Translations under genes and position numbers: made by a program
In this document: one piece after another, positions 1 to 8,522 of the stretch
Layout: every line of letters begins with the position of its first letter
Position numbering within the stretch: position 1 is the stretch's first letter
Notes under the pieces: generated by a model
Told to the model about the DNA's origin: nothing
Databases searched by the model: none
What the model saw: the letters and a program-made list of their open reading frames with translations, nothing else
Source: DATEHG01 sp041691295
GTDB taxonomy: Bacteria > Gemmatimonadota > Gemmatimonadetes > Gemmatimonadales > GWC2-71-9
DNA length: 64,000 nt
Direction: 5' to 3'
Assembly (NCBI GenBank): GCA_041691295.1
Contig: JBEPVA010000001.1
Span: 7,503-71,502, forward strand

Positions 1-725
1 TCGAGGACCACCTCGACGCCCCGCCGGTCCGTCACCTTCCGCACCTCGGCGGGGATGTTCTGCTCGACATGGTTGAGGCAGAGATCGGCGCCGAGCTTCT
101 GGGCCTGGGCCAGCTTATCGGCGGAGGAACTGGTGGCAAAGACGCGGGCGCCCATCAGCTTGGCGATCTGGATGGCCGCCAGTGACACTCCACCGCCGAC
201 TCCCCAGATCAGGACCGTTTCGCCGGGCTTCAATTGGGCCCGGGTCACCAGCATCCGCCACGCTGTCAGCGTCGCGAGCGAAAAACCCGCCGCTTCGGCC
301 CAGGACCATCCCTCCGGCACGACCGCGAGATTGCGCTCCGGCACAGCGACATATTCCGCGATGGTGCCGCTGCAATGCTCCCCGAGCATCCGGAAGGTGG
401 TGCAGAGCGACTGTTCGCCGTGTCGGCACCACTCACAGCTGCCGCACCAGAGACCGGGGTTGATCATGACCCGGGCGCCAGGGCCAAAGCGGGTGACCTC
501 AGGACCGGCCGCCTCGACGATGCCGGCGCCGTCAGCACCCATGATGTGCGGCAGCTCGAGACGGACGCTGGGCAATCCGCCGGCCACGAACAGATCGAGA
601 CGATTGAGAGCCGCCGCCTGGATCCGGATCAGGACCTGATCCGCCGCCGTCAGTCGGGGCGGCTCGACTTCCTGGACCCGCAGGTGCTCCGGTCCCCCCA
701 GCGAGGTGAGGGTGAGCGCCCTCAC
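1..725 (-). CDS. Zinc-binding alcohol dehydrogenase / quinone oxidoreductase family protein (3' end outside window)
   Basis: I translated the complement from a GTG at 723-725; 241 residues are visible and the C-terminus lies before base 1. The N-terminal GroES-like fold carries a perfect structural-zinc lobe, C-x2-C-x2-C-x7-C (Cys94, 97, 100, 108). It is followed by the Rossmann nucleotide-binding turn GVGGGVS near residue 180. The usual GHE catalytic-zinc motif reads GADGAG, and the AALNRLDLF segment is typical of the quinone-oxidoreductase side of the family. The protein probably reduces or oxidises a small carbonyl or alcohol with NAD(P)H in the cytoplasm; the substrate is unknown. The GTG overlaps the TGA of the upstream gene (GTGA), so the two are likely translationally coupled. 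Confidence 0.9.
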   Translation of the reverse strand, partial: MRALTLTSLGGPEHLRVQEVEPPRLTAADQVLIRIQAAALNRLDLFVAGGLPSVRLELPHIMGADGAGIVEAAGPEVTRFGPGARVMINPGLWCGSCEWCRHGEQSLCTTFRMLGEHCSGTIAEYVAVPERNLAVVPEGWSWAEAAGFSLATLTAWRMLVTRAQLKPGETVLIWGVGGGVSLAAIQIAKLMGARVFATSSSADKLAQAQKLGADLCLNHVEQNIPAEVRKVTDRRGVEVVL

Positions 726-2893
726 AGCGAGGGACTGGCCAGGTTTTCAGCGGGTTGGCCGGGCAGCGCCGCGAACGGCGCACCGGCGGCGGGGCGGAGA
801 TACAGCGTACCGTTCGGCCTGGTGCGATCACCGACCTGGGTAGTGACGTAGACCAGCTTGCCCCCATCAGGCGCGATCGAGAAGAAGGTGATCGGCTTTT
901 CGCTGGCGACCACGACCGCGACGCTGTCGCTGCCCGCCGGACGCGTCACGATCTGATACCGGTTGGCGCCGGATTTACGCTCGACCAGATAAGCCACCGA
1001 TCCGTCGTGCAGGAAACGCGGCGCGCCTTCCCGCCGGTCGCGGGCCAGCGGCGCGGTGGGCTCACTGGTCTCGGCCATGGCGCGGGTGACCACACCGCTG
1101 GTCCCTTCACGGAATACCACATACGCCAGCTCGGCGCCGTCAGCCGAAATCGCGGGCTCCTGGGTGGCAGCGGTGCCGCCGGTGAGTGCGTGGACGTCGG
1201 TGCCCTGTGTGGTCATGCTGTAGATCTGGCTGTGCCCCGCACGCGACGAGGTGAACACGATCCGCTTGCCATCCGGGGTCCAGACCGGAGTATTGTCGAG
1301 ACCAGGTTCGCTGGTCAGCCGCTGCGAATTCAAGCCGTCCGCGTCGGCCACCCAGATATCGAAGTTGCCGGCGCCGCCCTTGTCCGAGCTGTACACGATG
1401 CGGGTCCGATCGGGCGAGTAGGACGCCTGCACGTTGGTCGCACCATCGGCCACGATCGGCACCCACTCACTGGACCGGTCCTGGGCCACGGCGTAGATGC
1501 CATAGCCACCGTGGCGGGACGAAGAGACCAGCAGGTCACCGGTGATATAGATCGTGCTGCTGGCGGACTTTCCTCCGGGCCCCGTGACGGTGACGATCGC
1601 GCTGCCCAGGCCCTGGGCGTGCAGGGTGCCGGTCGAGTCGGCCGTGACCACACTGGTGTCGGAGCTGCGCCAGGCCGGCCGGGGCACCGCACCGAGGCGG
1701 GTACCCTGGTCATCCATCAGCGTCGCGACGAGATGGGTGGTGCTGTCAAATCCAAGCGCCACCCGGGACCGGTCGAGGGCCACGGCGCCAGCCACGACCT
1801 CGACATTCCAGATGGTGTGTTTGTATCCCGGCGTCGAGGCCTCGAGGGTGGTGCGGCCGATGCCACGGGCGCTGAGCTTTCCGGTGAGGGAGTCAAAGGC
1901 CGCTACGCTCGAGTCGCCGATGCGCCACGAAAACTGGACTCCGGTGATCGGCGTCGAATCGGCCGCTTCGGCCCGGATCCCGAACTGCCGGGCGGTGCCC
2001 AGCGGAATTCGAATGGCGTCATTGGCCGGCGGACTCAGCACAAACCGGGCAATCTGAGGGCGGACGGTGACAGTTAGCCGGACATCCTGGAGAAAACCCG
2101 AGGCCGAGATCGTGGCCTGACCGGAGCCGACGGCGCGGATCAGGCCGGCCGCCTCGATTGTCACGATGGTGGAATCAGAGGTGTGCCAGACGAGGGTCGA
2201 GGCCGGCAGGCGGCGATTACCCTGGGCGGGAACCAGCACGGCCAGCGAATCGCCGTCGCCGACATTGAGAATCACGCTGGTCTGTTCAAAGGCGAGCGGG
2301 GTCAGCGCCACCGCGACTGGGACCCCGACCACCGGCCCGCTGCTGGCAAAGACTTCTATGGTGCCCTGACCCGCGCCAACGCCGAGGATCGTTCCCAGAG
2401 TATCCGACAGCACCGCTACCTCCGGCTTGGTCGATTTCCAGGTTAGATGCATCGTGGTGACTGGCAGTCCATCCGTCCGGACGCCAGTGACGGTCAGATG
2501 ACCGATTTCAGTGGGCAGGAGCGTGAGGCTGGCCGGCTGAACCGACAAGTCCTTGAGCATCGGCTCAGGAGTTCCCGCCACCAGCACGTCGATGGTCTTG
2601 GATTTCTTGCCGGCCTGGATCACGACCTTGGTGCGGCCCGGCGCCAGCCCGGTGATCGTGCCGCTCGATTCCACCCGGGCAATTCGCTGGTCCCGGACCA
2701 GGTACTTGATGTCGAGGACCGCATCGCCCTTTTCGTCGTAGGCCTGCACACTCAGTCCGGCCCGCTGTCCCACCTTGAGCAGCACCGAGTCCTGCTGCAC
2801 GAACAGCTCGCTGGCGGCCTGAGCCGAAAGGGGCGCCAGCGGCAGGCCGCTGAGCAGCAGCAATGTCAGGAGGGTGCGGACCCGGACCATCAT
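722..2893 (-). CDS. Exported Ig-like (Big_2) repeat and PD40 beta-propeller protein
   Basis: The 723-residue protein starts at the ATG that opens a clear Sec signal (MMVRVRTLLTLLLLSG, cleavage after SAQA). An upstream ATG at 2953 would add 20 residues before the signal and is less likely. Residues of roughly 30-440 form successive bacterial Ig-like (Big_2) repeats with the recurring pattern of a variable core followed by GxxxGLAPGxTxV. The C-terminal third has TolB/PD40 propeller blades with SPDRTRIVYSS and TPDGKRIVFTS. It is therefore a surface or periplasmic adhesin-like or sugar/protein-binding scaffold rather than an enzyme. It follows the CocE-type hydrolase gene and is coupled by GTGA to the dehydrogenase gene, so the three may form one transcript. 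Confidence 0.85.
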   Translation of the reverse strand: MMVRVRTLLTLLLLSGLPLAPLSAQAASELFVQQDSVLLKVGQRAGLSVQAYDEKGDAVLDIKYLVRDQRIARVESSGTITGLAPGRTKVVIQAGKKSKTIDVLVAGTPEPMLKDLSVQPASLTLLPTEIGHLTVTGVRTDGLPVTTMHLTWKSTKPEVAVLSDTLGTILGVGAGQGTIEVFASSGPVVGVPVAVALTPLAFEQTSVILNVGDGDSLAVLVPAQGNRRLPASTLVWHTSDSTIVTIEAAGLIRAVGSGQATISASGFLQDVRLTVTVRPQIARFVLSPPANDAIRIPLGTARQFGIRAEAADSTPITGVQFSWRIGDSSVAAFDSLTGKLSARGIGRTTLEASTPGYKHTIWNVEVVAGAVALDRSRVALGFDSTTHLVATLMDDQGTRLGAVPRPAWRSSDTSVVTADSTGTLHAQGLGSAIVTVTGPGGKSASSTIYITGDLLVSSSRHGGYGIYAVAQDRSSEWVPIVADGATNVQASYSPDRTRIVYSSDKGGAGNFDIWVADADGLNSQRLTSEPGLDNTPVWTPDGKRIVFTSSRAGHSQIYSMTTQGTDVHALTGGTAATQEPAISADGAELAYVVFREGTSGVVTRAMAETSEPTAPLARDRREGAPRFLHDGSVAYLVERKSGANRYQIVTRPAGSDSVAVVVASEKPITFFSIAPDGGKLVYVTTQVGDRTRPNGTLYLRPAAGAPFAALPGQPAENLASPSL

Positions 2894-2953
2894 TGTCCTG
2901 TGGCTATGGAAGGCAGGAAGTTTAATCGCGACCGGAGATTTCCCAAGCATCAT

Positions 2954-5059
2954 TCAGTGGGCCTGTCGCGGCAGGCGCTCATCCCAGCTCTTTTCCCGGA
3001 CTACCCGACCGCCGCTGCGGATCTGCCGCGTGAAGATGACGTGTAGCTCGGCGCTGTCGGAGACGATTTCGATCCGGGTCCGGAGGTCGAGCATTCGAGT
3101 GCCGGTGGCCAGCCGATGCCATTCCTCGCCGAGGAATCGGGAATGGCCGGGATCGGCATCGGTGGTCTGCCAGGTTTCGTGCTCGGTGTTGGTCAGCCGA
3201 CGAGCGCCGACATTGTAGGCCCACGAGGTGAACAGCTGCACCGTGGTGGTCCCGGCCAGCTGATCGTGACTGATTCGGCTGACACCGGGTTCAGGCAGGG
3301 GACCATCGCGGGAATCGGGCGCGTGTGCCCGTGGTTCCGATGCCGGCAGCGCGGCCAACTGGCCCGGCGCCCCGGGCACAATGGGCAGTTCGATGCCTGT
3401 CGCCCTGGTGCCGACGACCAGCGAAGTGCTCATGGCACGCGGTGAGGGCCACATCATCGGGAACTGGGCATTGGTCACCGCGATCCTGATCCGGTGCCCG
3501 GGGTGGAAGGTCCAGGTGGTAAAATGGAGTTCAAAGGCCAGGTCGTACCATTGGCCCGGCACCAGAGGCGTGCTGACGGTGCTGCTGTCGCGCAGGGTGC
3601 CATTGATTCCGCCGCCGGTGACAAGGGCGACAGGTCCGTCGGGCCCCACATCCTCCAGCCGCACGATCCAGTTGGCCTGCGGCGCGGTGGCCGATACCCG
3701 GAGCCGCACCAGCGGTGTGCCCACCATCGTGAGGGTGTCCGTCAGCAGCGGCGAGTCAAAGACCAGGCTGCCGGCATCGTCGGGCCGCATATCACCGGTG
3801 GTCTCCCCCCACCAGTCGCCGCCGCGGGTGCCGCTGCCGGCCTGATAGGCCAGGCTGACTATTGACGAGTCGCGCGGCGTTGTGCCAAGTCGTCCTTCGG
3901 CCTCCGGGAAGAAGCTTCGCTTATCGAGGCCCGGAATCGGCCACTGCAAAAAGCGCCACTGCCCGGGCGTCATCTGCCGGCTGGCGTCCGGCGGATGGCC
4001 ATCCCGCACGAACGTCATGAACCTCGGCTCCTGAAGCAGCCCGGTGTCCTCGTTCCGGAGCCAGTGATTCCACCAGCGCACCGCGCGGGCACGCCACTCG
4101 TAATTCGGTCCGGGAACGCCGTCATCGGGCCAGGCGTGATTCCACGGCCCGATTTCCACCTTGAGCGGCCCCGGCATCCGGTCGAGCGCCCGGATCGGGG
4201 TATCCCGGTAGCCGTCGAGCAGCCCGCCGATGAGATACGCGGGAATCGTCAGCGCGGCGTAGTTGCCACGGGGAGCGTGCTTGCGCCAGAACCGGCCGTC
4301 GATCGGCTGCTTGAGATAGGTGAGGATCCAGGGATAGGCGGTGAAGCGGTTGGCGAAGTAGGCCGAGTCGAGCGGATAGCCGGGAGTCTGCGGCAAGCCG
4401 TTCTCGTGATCGATCTGCAACAGGTAGGGATCGATGTGCAGTACGCCGTCGACGTAGTGCACATCGTCGTGGAACAGGTCGTCGGAAGCGTGCAGCGCGA
4501 TGATGGCCTTGAGCGCCGGGGGATGGCGCATCGAGACCTGCAGCGCGTTGAATCCTCCCCAGCTGATCCCCCACATCCCCACACGGCCGTTACTGGCGGG
4601 GGCCACGGCCAGCTGCCGGATGATCTCGTCAGCGTCCTCGAGCTCGAGGTCGGAATACTCGCGCGGCGGCAGATGCCCCGTCGATCCGCCGCTGCCGCGG
4701 ATATCGACCTTGGCCATGATGAAGCCGCGGCGGGTGAAATAATCGTAGAGCGGAAAGTCGCGCTGATAGAATGAGTCGTCCTTGCGATAGGGCAGGTACT
4801 CGAGCAGCACCGGAAACGTTTCGCCGGGAGTGCGTGGGACTGGCCGCCACCAGGTGATGGCCAGCCTGGTGCCGTCCGGCATCGGCAGAAACGAGTGAGT
4901 GGTGGTGTAGCGGTAATCGCGGGCCACAACCGAGTCGTGCCTCAGCGCGGGGCGCGGTGGCACCGCCAGAGAACCGAGCAGCAACAGTCCGCTCACTACC
5001 ATAGGTGTCGATCTCGCTGGGTTGGCTGGACGGGAACGGGGCGCAACCTGGCAAGCCAT
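2954..5059 (-). CDS. CocE/NonD family (X-Pro dipeptidyl-peptidase-type) serine hydrolase
   Basis: The 701-residue protein has an N-terminal export signal (hydrophobic MVVSGLLLLGSLAV). An alpha/beta-hydrolase domain follows with nucleophile Ser166 in GISWGG, an acid candidate Asp282 in GGLLDGYRD and His308 in GPWNHAW. The C-terminal part is the jelly-roll PepX_C domain typical of this family. Members are cocaine-esterase, glutaryl-acylase or X-Pro peptidase type hydrolases of esters and amides, here probably acting in the periplasm. The start is the first ATG; an internal ATG at 5002 also precedes the hydrophobic segment, and neither has a strong Shine-Dalgarno sequence. Sixty bases separate it from the Big_2 gene on the same strand. 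Confidence 0.9.
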   Translation of the reverse strand: MACQVAPRSRPANPARSTPMVVSGLLLLGSLAVPPRPALRHDSVVARDYRYTTTHSFLPMPDGTRLAITWWRPVPRTPGETFPVLLEYLPYRKDDSFYQRDFPLYDYFTRRGFIMAKVDIRGSGGSTGHLPPREYSDLELEDADEIIRQLAVAPASNGRVGMWGISWGGFNALQVSMRHPPALKAIIALHASDDLFHDDVHYVDGVLHIDPYLLQIDHENGLPQTPGYPLDSAYFANRFTAYPWILTYLKQPIDGRFWRKHAPRGNYAALTIPAYLIGGLLDGYRDTPIRALDRMPGPLKVEIGPWNHAWPDDGVPGPNYEWRARAVRWWNHWLRNEDTGLLQEPRFMTFVRDGHPPDASRQMTPGQWRFLQWPIPGLDKRSFFPEAEGRLGTTPRDSSIVSLAYQAGSGTRGGDWWGETTGDMRPDDAGSLVFDSPLLTDTLTMVGTPLVRLRVSATAPQANWIVRLEDVGPDGPVALVTGGGINGTLRDSSTVSTPLVPGQWYDLAFELHFTTWTFHPGHRIRIAVTNAQFPMMWPSPRAMSTSLVVGTRATGIELPIVPGAPGQLAALPASEPRAHAPDSRDGPLPEPGVSRISHDQLAGTTTVQLFTSWAYNVGARRLTNTEHETWQTTDADPGHSRFLGEEWHRLATGTRMLDLRTRIEIVSDSAELHVIFTRQIRSGGRVVREKSWDERLPRQAH

Positions 5060-5099
5060 ACTGACGAGGGGCGAAGAGCATGACTTAGTACTGTAAGTT

Positions 5100-5105
5100 A
5101 TTATA
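5100..5105 (-). promoter_or_regulatory. Candidate -10 element upstream of the CocE-type gene
   Basis: The minus strand reads a perfect TATAAT hexamer inside an unusually AT-rich stretch, about 41 bases upstream of the ATG at 5059. No good -35 hexamer is present at 17 bases. The call rests on the single motif and on position. Confidence 0.35.
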
Positions 5106-5107
5106 TA

Positions 5108-5132
5108 TCAGTCATTTAACAAGATTGACTGA
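5108..5132. promoter_or_regulatory. Inverted repeat, possible operator
   Basis: Arms TCAGTCA and TGACTGA are separated by 11 bases and lie just upstream of the candidate TATAAT, where the -35 region would be. This arrangement suits a dimeric regulator, but no regulator is identified. Confidence 0.3.
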
Positions 5133-5277
5133 ATTCAGGGCAGTGGAGTGACCCGGGTTCTGGCAGCGACCTGTGCCGTCGGGGACTATCCGCCACTCTC
5201 TCTTGCAGAACCACCGAAGCGGTGCATCTTATTCAGCAGTTCAATCGCCGACCCGAATTCCCCCGGAGGAGATCACG

Positions 5278-5703
5278 ATGGCCGAGCTGAGCATGATGGA
5301 GATGGGCTGGTCTGGTTCCGGTTGGATGGATCCCGCCCCGATGCCGCTTGATCCGGAGCCTGTCACCCCGGCGCCGACAATGCCGCCCCGACCGGCGCCG
5401 ACCATGAGCTCGCCACCGGCGGCGGCCGCCCCGAAGAAGCCAGCGGCCAAGAAGGCAGCCGCGAAGAAGCCGGCGAAGAAGAAGCCAGCGGCCAAGAAGG
5501 CGGCGGCCGCGAAGAAACCGGCGAAGAAGAAGCCGGCCAGGAAAGCCGCCAAGAAGAAGATCGTGAAGAAGGTGGCCAGGAAGCCGGCCAGGAAAGCCGC
5601 CAAGAAGGTCAAGAAGCCGGCCAAGAAGGCCGCCCGCAAGGCGGCGAAAAAGGCCGCCAGGAAGAGCGGCAAGAAAAAGGGCGGCAAGAAGAAGAAGCGG
5701 TAG
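5278..5703 (+). CDS. Histone H1-like lysine/alanine-rich DNA-binding protein
   Basis: The 141-residue protein starts at the ATG preceded by CGGAGGAG, a strong ribosome binding site. Residues of about 50-141 are an almost pure repeat of KKPAAKKAAAKK and KKPAKKAARKAAKK type, the composition of eukaryotic H1 tails and of bacterial Hc1/Hc2-like proteins. This tail should bind and compact DNA in a sequence-independent way. The first 45 residues are different, being rich in methionine, proline and acidic residues (MAELSMMEMGWSGSGWMDPA), with no domain I recognise. It stands alone, followed directly by an intrinsic terminator. Low-complexity sequence makes homology weak, so the role as a nucleoid protein is inferred from composition. 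Confidence 0.8.
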   Translation: MAELSMMEMGWSGSGWMDPAPMPLDPEPVTPAPTMPPRPAPTMSSPPAAAAPKKPAAKKAAAKKPAKKKPAAKKAAAAKKPAKKKPARKAAKKKIVKKVARKPARKAAKKVKKPAKKAARKAAKKAARKSGKKKGGKKKKR

Positions 5704-5716
5704 CTCCGCAGTCTCA

Positions 5717-5750
5717 GGCGCCCCGGTCGCGGACCGGGGCGCCTTCGTTT
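5717..5750 (+). terminator. Intrinsic terminator of the histone-like gene
   Basis: A perfect 12-bp stem (left arm 5717-5728, right arm 5732-5743) with a GCG loop is followed by TTCGTTT. It starts 14 bases after the stop codon. Confidence 0.85.
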
Positions 5751-5822
5751 ATCCTTCCCCGTTACAGCGCGCGACATCCCGAGCAATTTTCCCTCTTGCC
5801 ATCCTGGCAGGGACGCTCATTC

Positions 5823-7190
5823 ATGACCATTCCCCGTCCGATCCGCGGTAACCTCTTCCTGCTGCTGGCCGGCGTGCTGCTGGTGGCTTGCACGGCGGCA
5901 CCCAAGGACCGGATTGCCCTGATCGGGGCGACGATCATCGATGGCTCGGGCAGTGAACCCCGGCCAGACATGGTCATCGTGATTCATGGCGGTCGGATCG
6001 AATCGATCGAACCCAAGGCCGGGTTCAAGCTGCCCAAGACCGCGCGGGCGGTCGATGTCAGCGGCAAGTGGATCATCCCCGGGTTGATCGATGCCCACGC
6101 GCACGTGGCCTCATGGACCCTGCCCAGGTACCTGGCCTACGGGGTCACGTCGGTGCGGGACCTGCACGGCACCGAGGACACGATCCTTGGCCTCAAGGAA
6201 GAGGCCGGGCGCGGGGCCATCCTGTCGCCGCGGATCTACAGCGCCGGAGCCATGATCGACGGCGCGCCCAAGACCTACGCCGATGCGTCGGAAGTAAAGA
6301 CCGAAGACGAGGCCCGGCGCGCGGTGGATGCGCGGGTAGTGGCGGGAGTGGACTACCTCAAGGTCTACACCCACATCACCCCGGCCTTGCTGAAAGCCGT
6401 GGTCGGGGAAGCCAGCAACTTTCACGTTCCGGTGGCGGCGCATCTCGGGCTGACCGACGCCCTTACCGCGGCCAAGCTCGGGGTTCGCAGCATCGAACAC
6501 CTGAGCGGCATCCCTGAGGCCATCGCCAAGAAGCCGGAGCCGATCTATGCGGCGCACCAGTCCGGGTTCTTTGCCGGATGGACGGCGTTCGAGCATGCCT
6601 GGAACGATCTCGACAGCACCTCGATTTCGCAGGTGGCCATCGAGCTGGCCAGGAGCGGCGTCATCCTGGTACCAACGCTCACGGTGCACGAGACGTTCAG
6701 TCACATGGACGATTCGACCGGCCTGGCCTCTCCCGATCTCAAGAGTGTCCCTGATTCCGAGATCAAGCGCTGGGATGTGCCGGGGATGATTGCCCGGGCC
6801 GGCTGGAAGCCGGCCGACTTCGAGGCGTTCCGGAAGGCCCGGTCGCAGCAGGACCTGCTGGTCCGAGAATTCCGCAGCGCTGGCGGGATCATCGCGGTCG
6901 GCACCGATGCGTCCAATCAGCTGCTGGTCCCCGGCGCCAGCGAACACGCCGAGCTGTCACTGCTGGTGGCAGCGGGGCTGACTCCGAACGATGCCCTGAT
7001 AGCCGCAACTCGGAATGGCGCCACGCTGCTCAGCGCGGATTCGATCGGCCTGCTGATTCCCGGCAAGGTGGCTGACCTGGTGGTGCTCAACAGCGACCCG
7101 CTGGCCGATATTGCCAACACCCGGCACATCGACCTGGTCATGGTGCGGGGCCTGCTGCTGAAGGCCGATTCGCTCCGCTCGAACTGGTAA
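5823..7190 (+). CDS. Exported lipoprotein amidohydrolase (imidazolonepropionase/prolidase-like)
   Basis: The 455-residue protein starts at ATG 5823; a TTG 27 bases upstream is the only other choice. The signal ends in the lipobox LLVAC, so it is probably membrane-anchored outside the cytoplasm. Metal-dependent hydrolase motifs are in order: HAH in GLIDAHAHVAS, a likely carbamylated Lys in VDYLKVYTH, His in VAAHLG and SIEHLSG, and Asp in VGTDASN. This matches the amidohydrolase subfamily that includes Xaa-Pro dipeptidases and imidazolonepropionase-like enzymes. The substrate is probably an N-acyl amino acid or peptide, which cannot be read from sequence. Four bases separate it from the next gene. 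Confidence 0.9.
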   Translation: MTIPRPIRGNLFLLLAGVLLVACTAAPKDRIALIGATIIDGSGSEPRPDMVIVIHGGRIESIEPKAGFKLPKTARAVDVSGKWIIPGLIDAHAHVASWTLPRYLAYGVTSVRDLHGTEDTILGLKEEAGRGAILSPRIYSAGAMIDGAPKTYADASEVKTEDEARRAVDARVVAGVDYLKVYTHITPALLKAVVGEASNFHVPVAAHLGLTDALTAAKLGVRSIEHLSGIPEAIAKKPEPIYAAHQSGFFAGWTAFEHAWNDLDSTSISQVAIELARSGVILVPTLTVHETFSHMDDSTGLASPDLKSVPDSEIKRWDVPGMIARAGWKPADFEAFRKARSQQDLLVREFRSAGGIIAVGTDASNQLLVPGASEHAELSLLVAAGLTPNDALIAATRNGATLLSADSIGLLIPGKVADLVVLNSDPLADIANTRHIDLVMVRGLLLKADSLRSNW

Positions 7191-7194
7191 GGGA

Positions 7195-7557
7195 GTGGCC
7201 GGTGTCCAGCTGCTGCTGGCCTGGAGCGCCGTGGGCGCCTGGTTTCTGCTCTGGCGCCTGGCTGGAGCCCGCACCGCTGCTGCCAGCAGCACATCGGCCA
7301 CCACCACTCGCCGGGTCCTCTTCCCGCTCGCCATCGAAGCATTGCTCCTGGTGCTCTTTTCCGCCCTCTGGTTCGGCAGTCTGGGACACGGCGCCTGGTG
7401 GCTGCTGTTCCTCGTCATTGGCCGGCTGATCGAAGTGCCTGCCCGCCTCAAGGCCCGGGCCGCCGATCCCGACCGAACTCCGTTCTCCTGTCCCAACCTG
7501 ACCGGGTCGCTGGTCCGGCTGCTCGGCGCGGGCGCACTGCTGGCGTGGCTGCTATGA
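7195..7557 (+). CDS. Small integral membrane protein
   Basis: This 120-residue protein starts at a GTG (GGGAGTG context, overlapping its own Shine-Dalgarno region). Hydropathy shows three or four membrane spans: LLLAWSAVGAWFLLW, LAIEALLLVLFSALW, WWLLFLVIGRLI and LLGAGALLAWLL. No family is recognised. The stop overlaps the next gene by ATGA, so it forms a coupled pair with the toroid-fold protein, and it follows the amidohydrolase by four bases. It could be a membrane partner for that protein. Confidence 0.65.
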   Translation: MAGVQLLLAWSAVGAWFLLWRLAGARTAAASSTSATTTRRVLFPLAIEALLLVLFSALWFGSLGHGAWWLLFLVIGRLIEVPARLKARAADPDRTPFSCPNLTGSLVRLLGAGALLAWLL

Positions 7558-8444
7558 GTCCTGCCGAACCGACGCCGGCTGAAGCCGTCGAGAAGCTGGC
7601 CGAGTATTTCCGGCCACTGCCCACCCGCCAGGGGGTTTTGGCCCGCCGGCTGCTCCGCCGGCCCGCACCGGGCGATGCGGAGCTGACCGTCAAGTTGCAG
7701 CGCCAGCTGGCGGCGGAGGTCGGCCCCGATGGGATGGTGGCCGGCGGCCTGGCCTTTACCGCGTTCCGCCTGATCGAACTGATCGAACTCGGTTGCGATG
7801 AGGAAACGCCGGCGGTGCCGCGGTTGATTACCTGGCTGCTGGCCCAGCAGGACCAGCCCGGCGCCTATGGGGAATCCTGCGTCCCGACCCGGCACGAGCA
7901 GGGCGCTTGCGAGCACTACCTTGCTGGATTCCTGAGCCCCGGTCCGCTGATGATCCGGGTGGCACCGGTGACTTTCCCCAATGGCAAGGTCTTCCGGGTC
8001 GAGCCGGCCGCACGGTTTGCGCTGAGCTGCCTCGGGCTCCGTGCCCTGCAGCTCACACCGGCCCGGACCTACGCCGCCGTTCGACGGCACCTGAGCTCAC
8101 TGGCCAAACTCAAGAATGCCTGGGTGACGTGGGACGGGTTCTTTCCGCCCGACCTGCTGCTCACCGCCCTCACCGCACTCGGCACCGCCGGCGACCTCGA
8201 GCGCAGCGCCACCGCCGCGGCGACCAGTTTCGTGGTGGCCCACCAGAATAGTGAAGGCGAATGGCCCGGGGCCGACCTGTTCGTGGCGCTCGAGGCATTG
8301 CTGGCCGTGGGCAGTCCGGAGGCGCTGGGCGCCATCCATCGGTCGCTACGGTGTTTGATCGAGCGCCAGCGGGCCGATGGCAGCTTCGGGCCGGCGGCGC
8401 AGCAGGAGCGGGCGCTGATCGCGTTGCGGGGGTTGGTGGCTTAG
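7554..8444 (+). CDS. Terpenoid cyclase / prenyltransferase-type alpha-alpha toroid protein
   Basis: The 296-residue protein starts at an ATG overlapping the preceding stop. Repeats of the QW type are visible: LLAQQDQPGAYG near residue 100, VVAHQNSEGEWPG near 230 and LIERQRADGSFGP near 275. These mark the alpha/alpha toroid of squalene-hopene cyclases and protein prenyltransferases. It is less than half the length of a functional hopene cyclase, and I see no DxDD catalytic motif. It may be a single-toroid binding protein or a degenerate cyclase. Coupling to a small membrane protein suggests it works at the membrane. Confidence 0.7.
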   Translation: MSPAEPTPAEAVEKLAEYFRPLPTRQGVLARRLLRRPAPGDAELTVKLQRQLAAEVGPDGMVAGGLAFTAFRLIELIELGCDEETPAVPRLITWLLAQQDQPGAYGESCVPTRHEQGACEHYLAGFLSPGPLMIRVAPVTFPNGKVFRVEPAARFALSCLGLRALQLTPARTYAAVRRHLSSLAKLKNAWVTWDGFFPPDLLLTALTALGTAGDLERSATAAATSFVVAHQNSEGEWPGADLFVALEALLAVGSPEALGAIHRSLRCLIERQRADGSFGPAAQQERALIALRGLVA

Positions 8445-8522
8445 GGGATAGCGGACGTAATTTTGAGGATGACAGCATTAAAATGATGATGCAGATGTAT
8501 GTGCGCCGGCGATCTTTGGTGA

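Noticed and set aside
755..2077. 440-codon open frame on the plus strand
   Set aside because: Antisense to the Big_2/PD40 gene; the residues are those expected from reversed codon use in high-GC DNA.
5100..5132. A full sigma-70 promoter upstream of the CocE gene
   Set aside because: Only the -10 hexamer is convincing; no -35 hexamer is at the right spacing, so I list just the -10 at low confidence.
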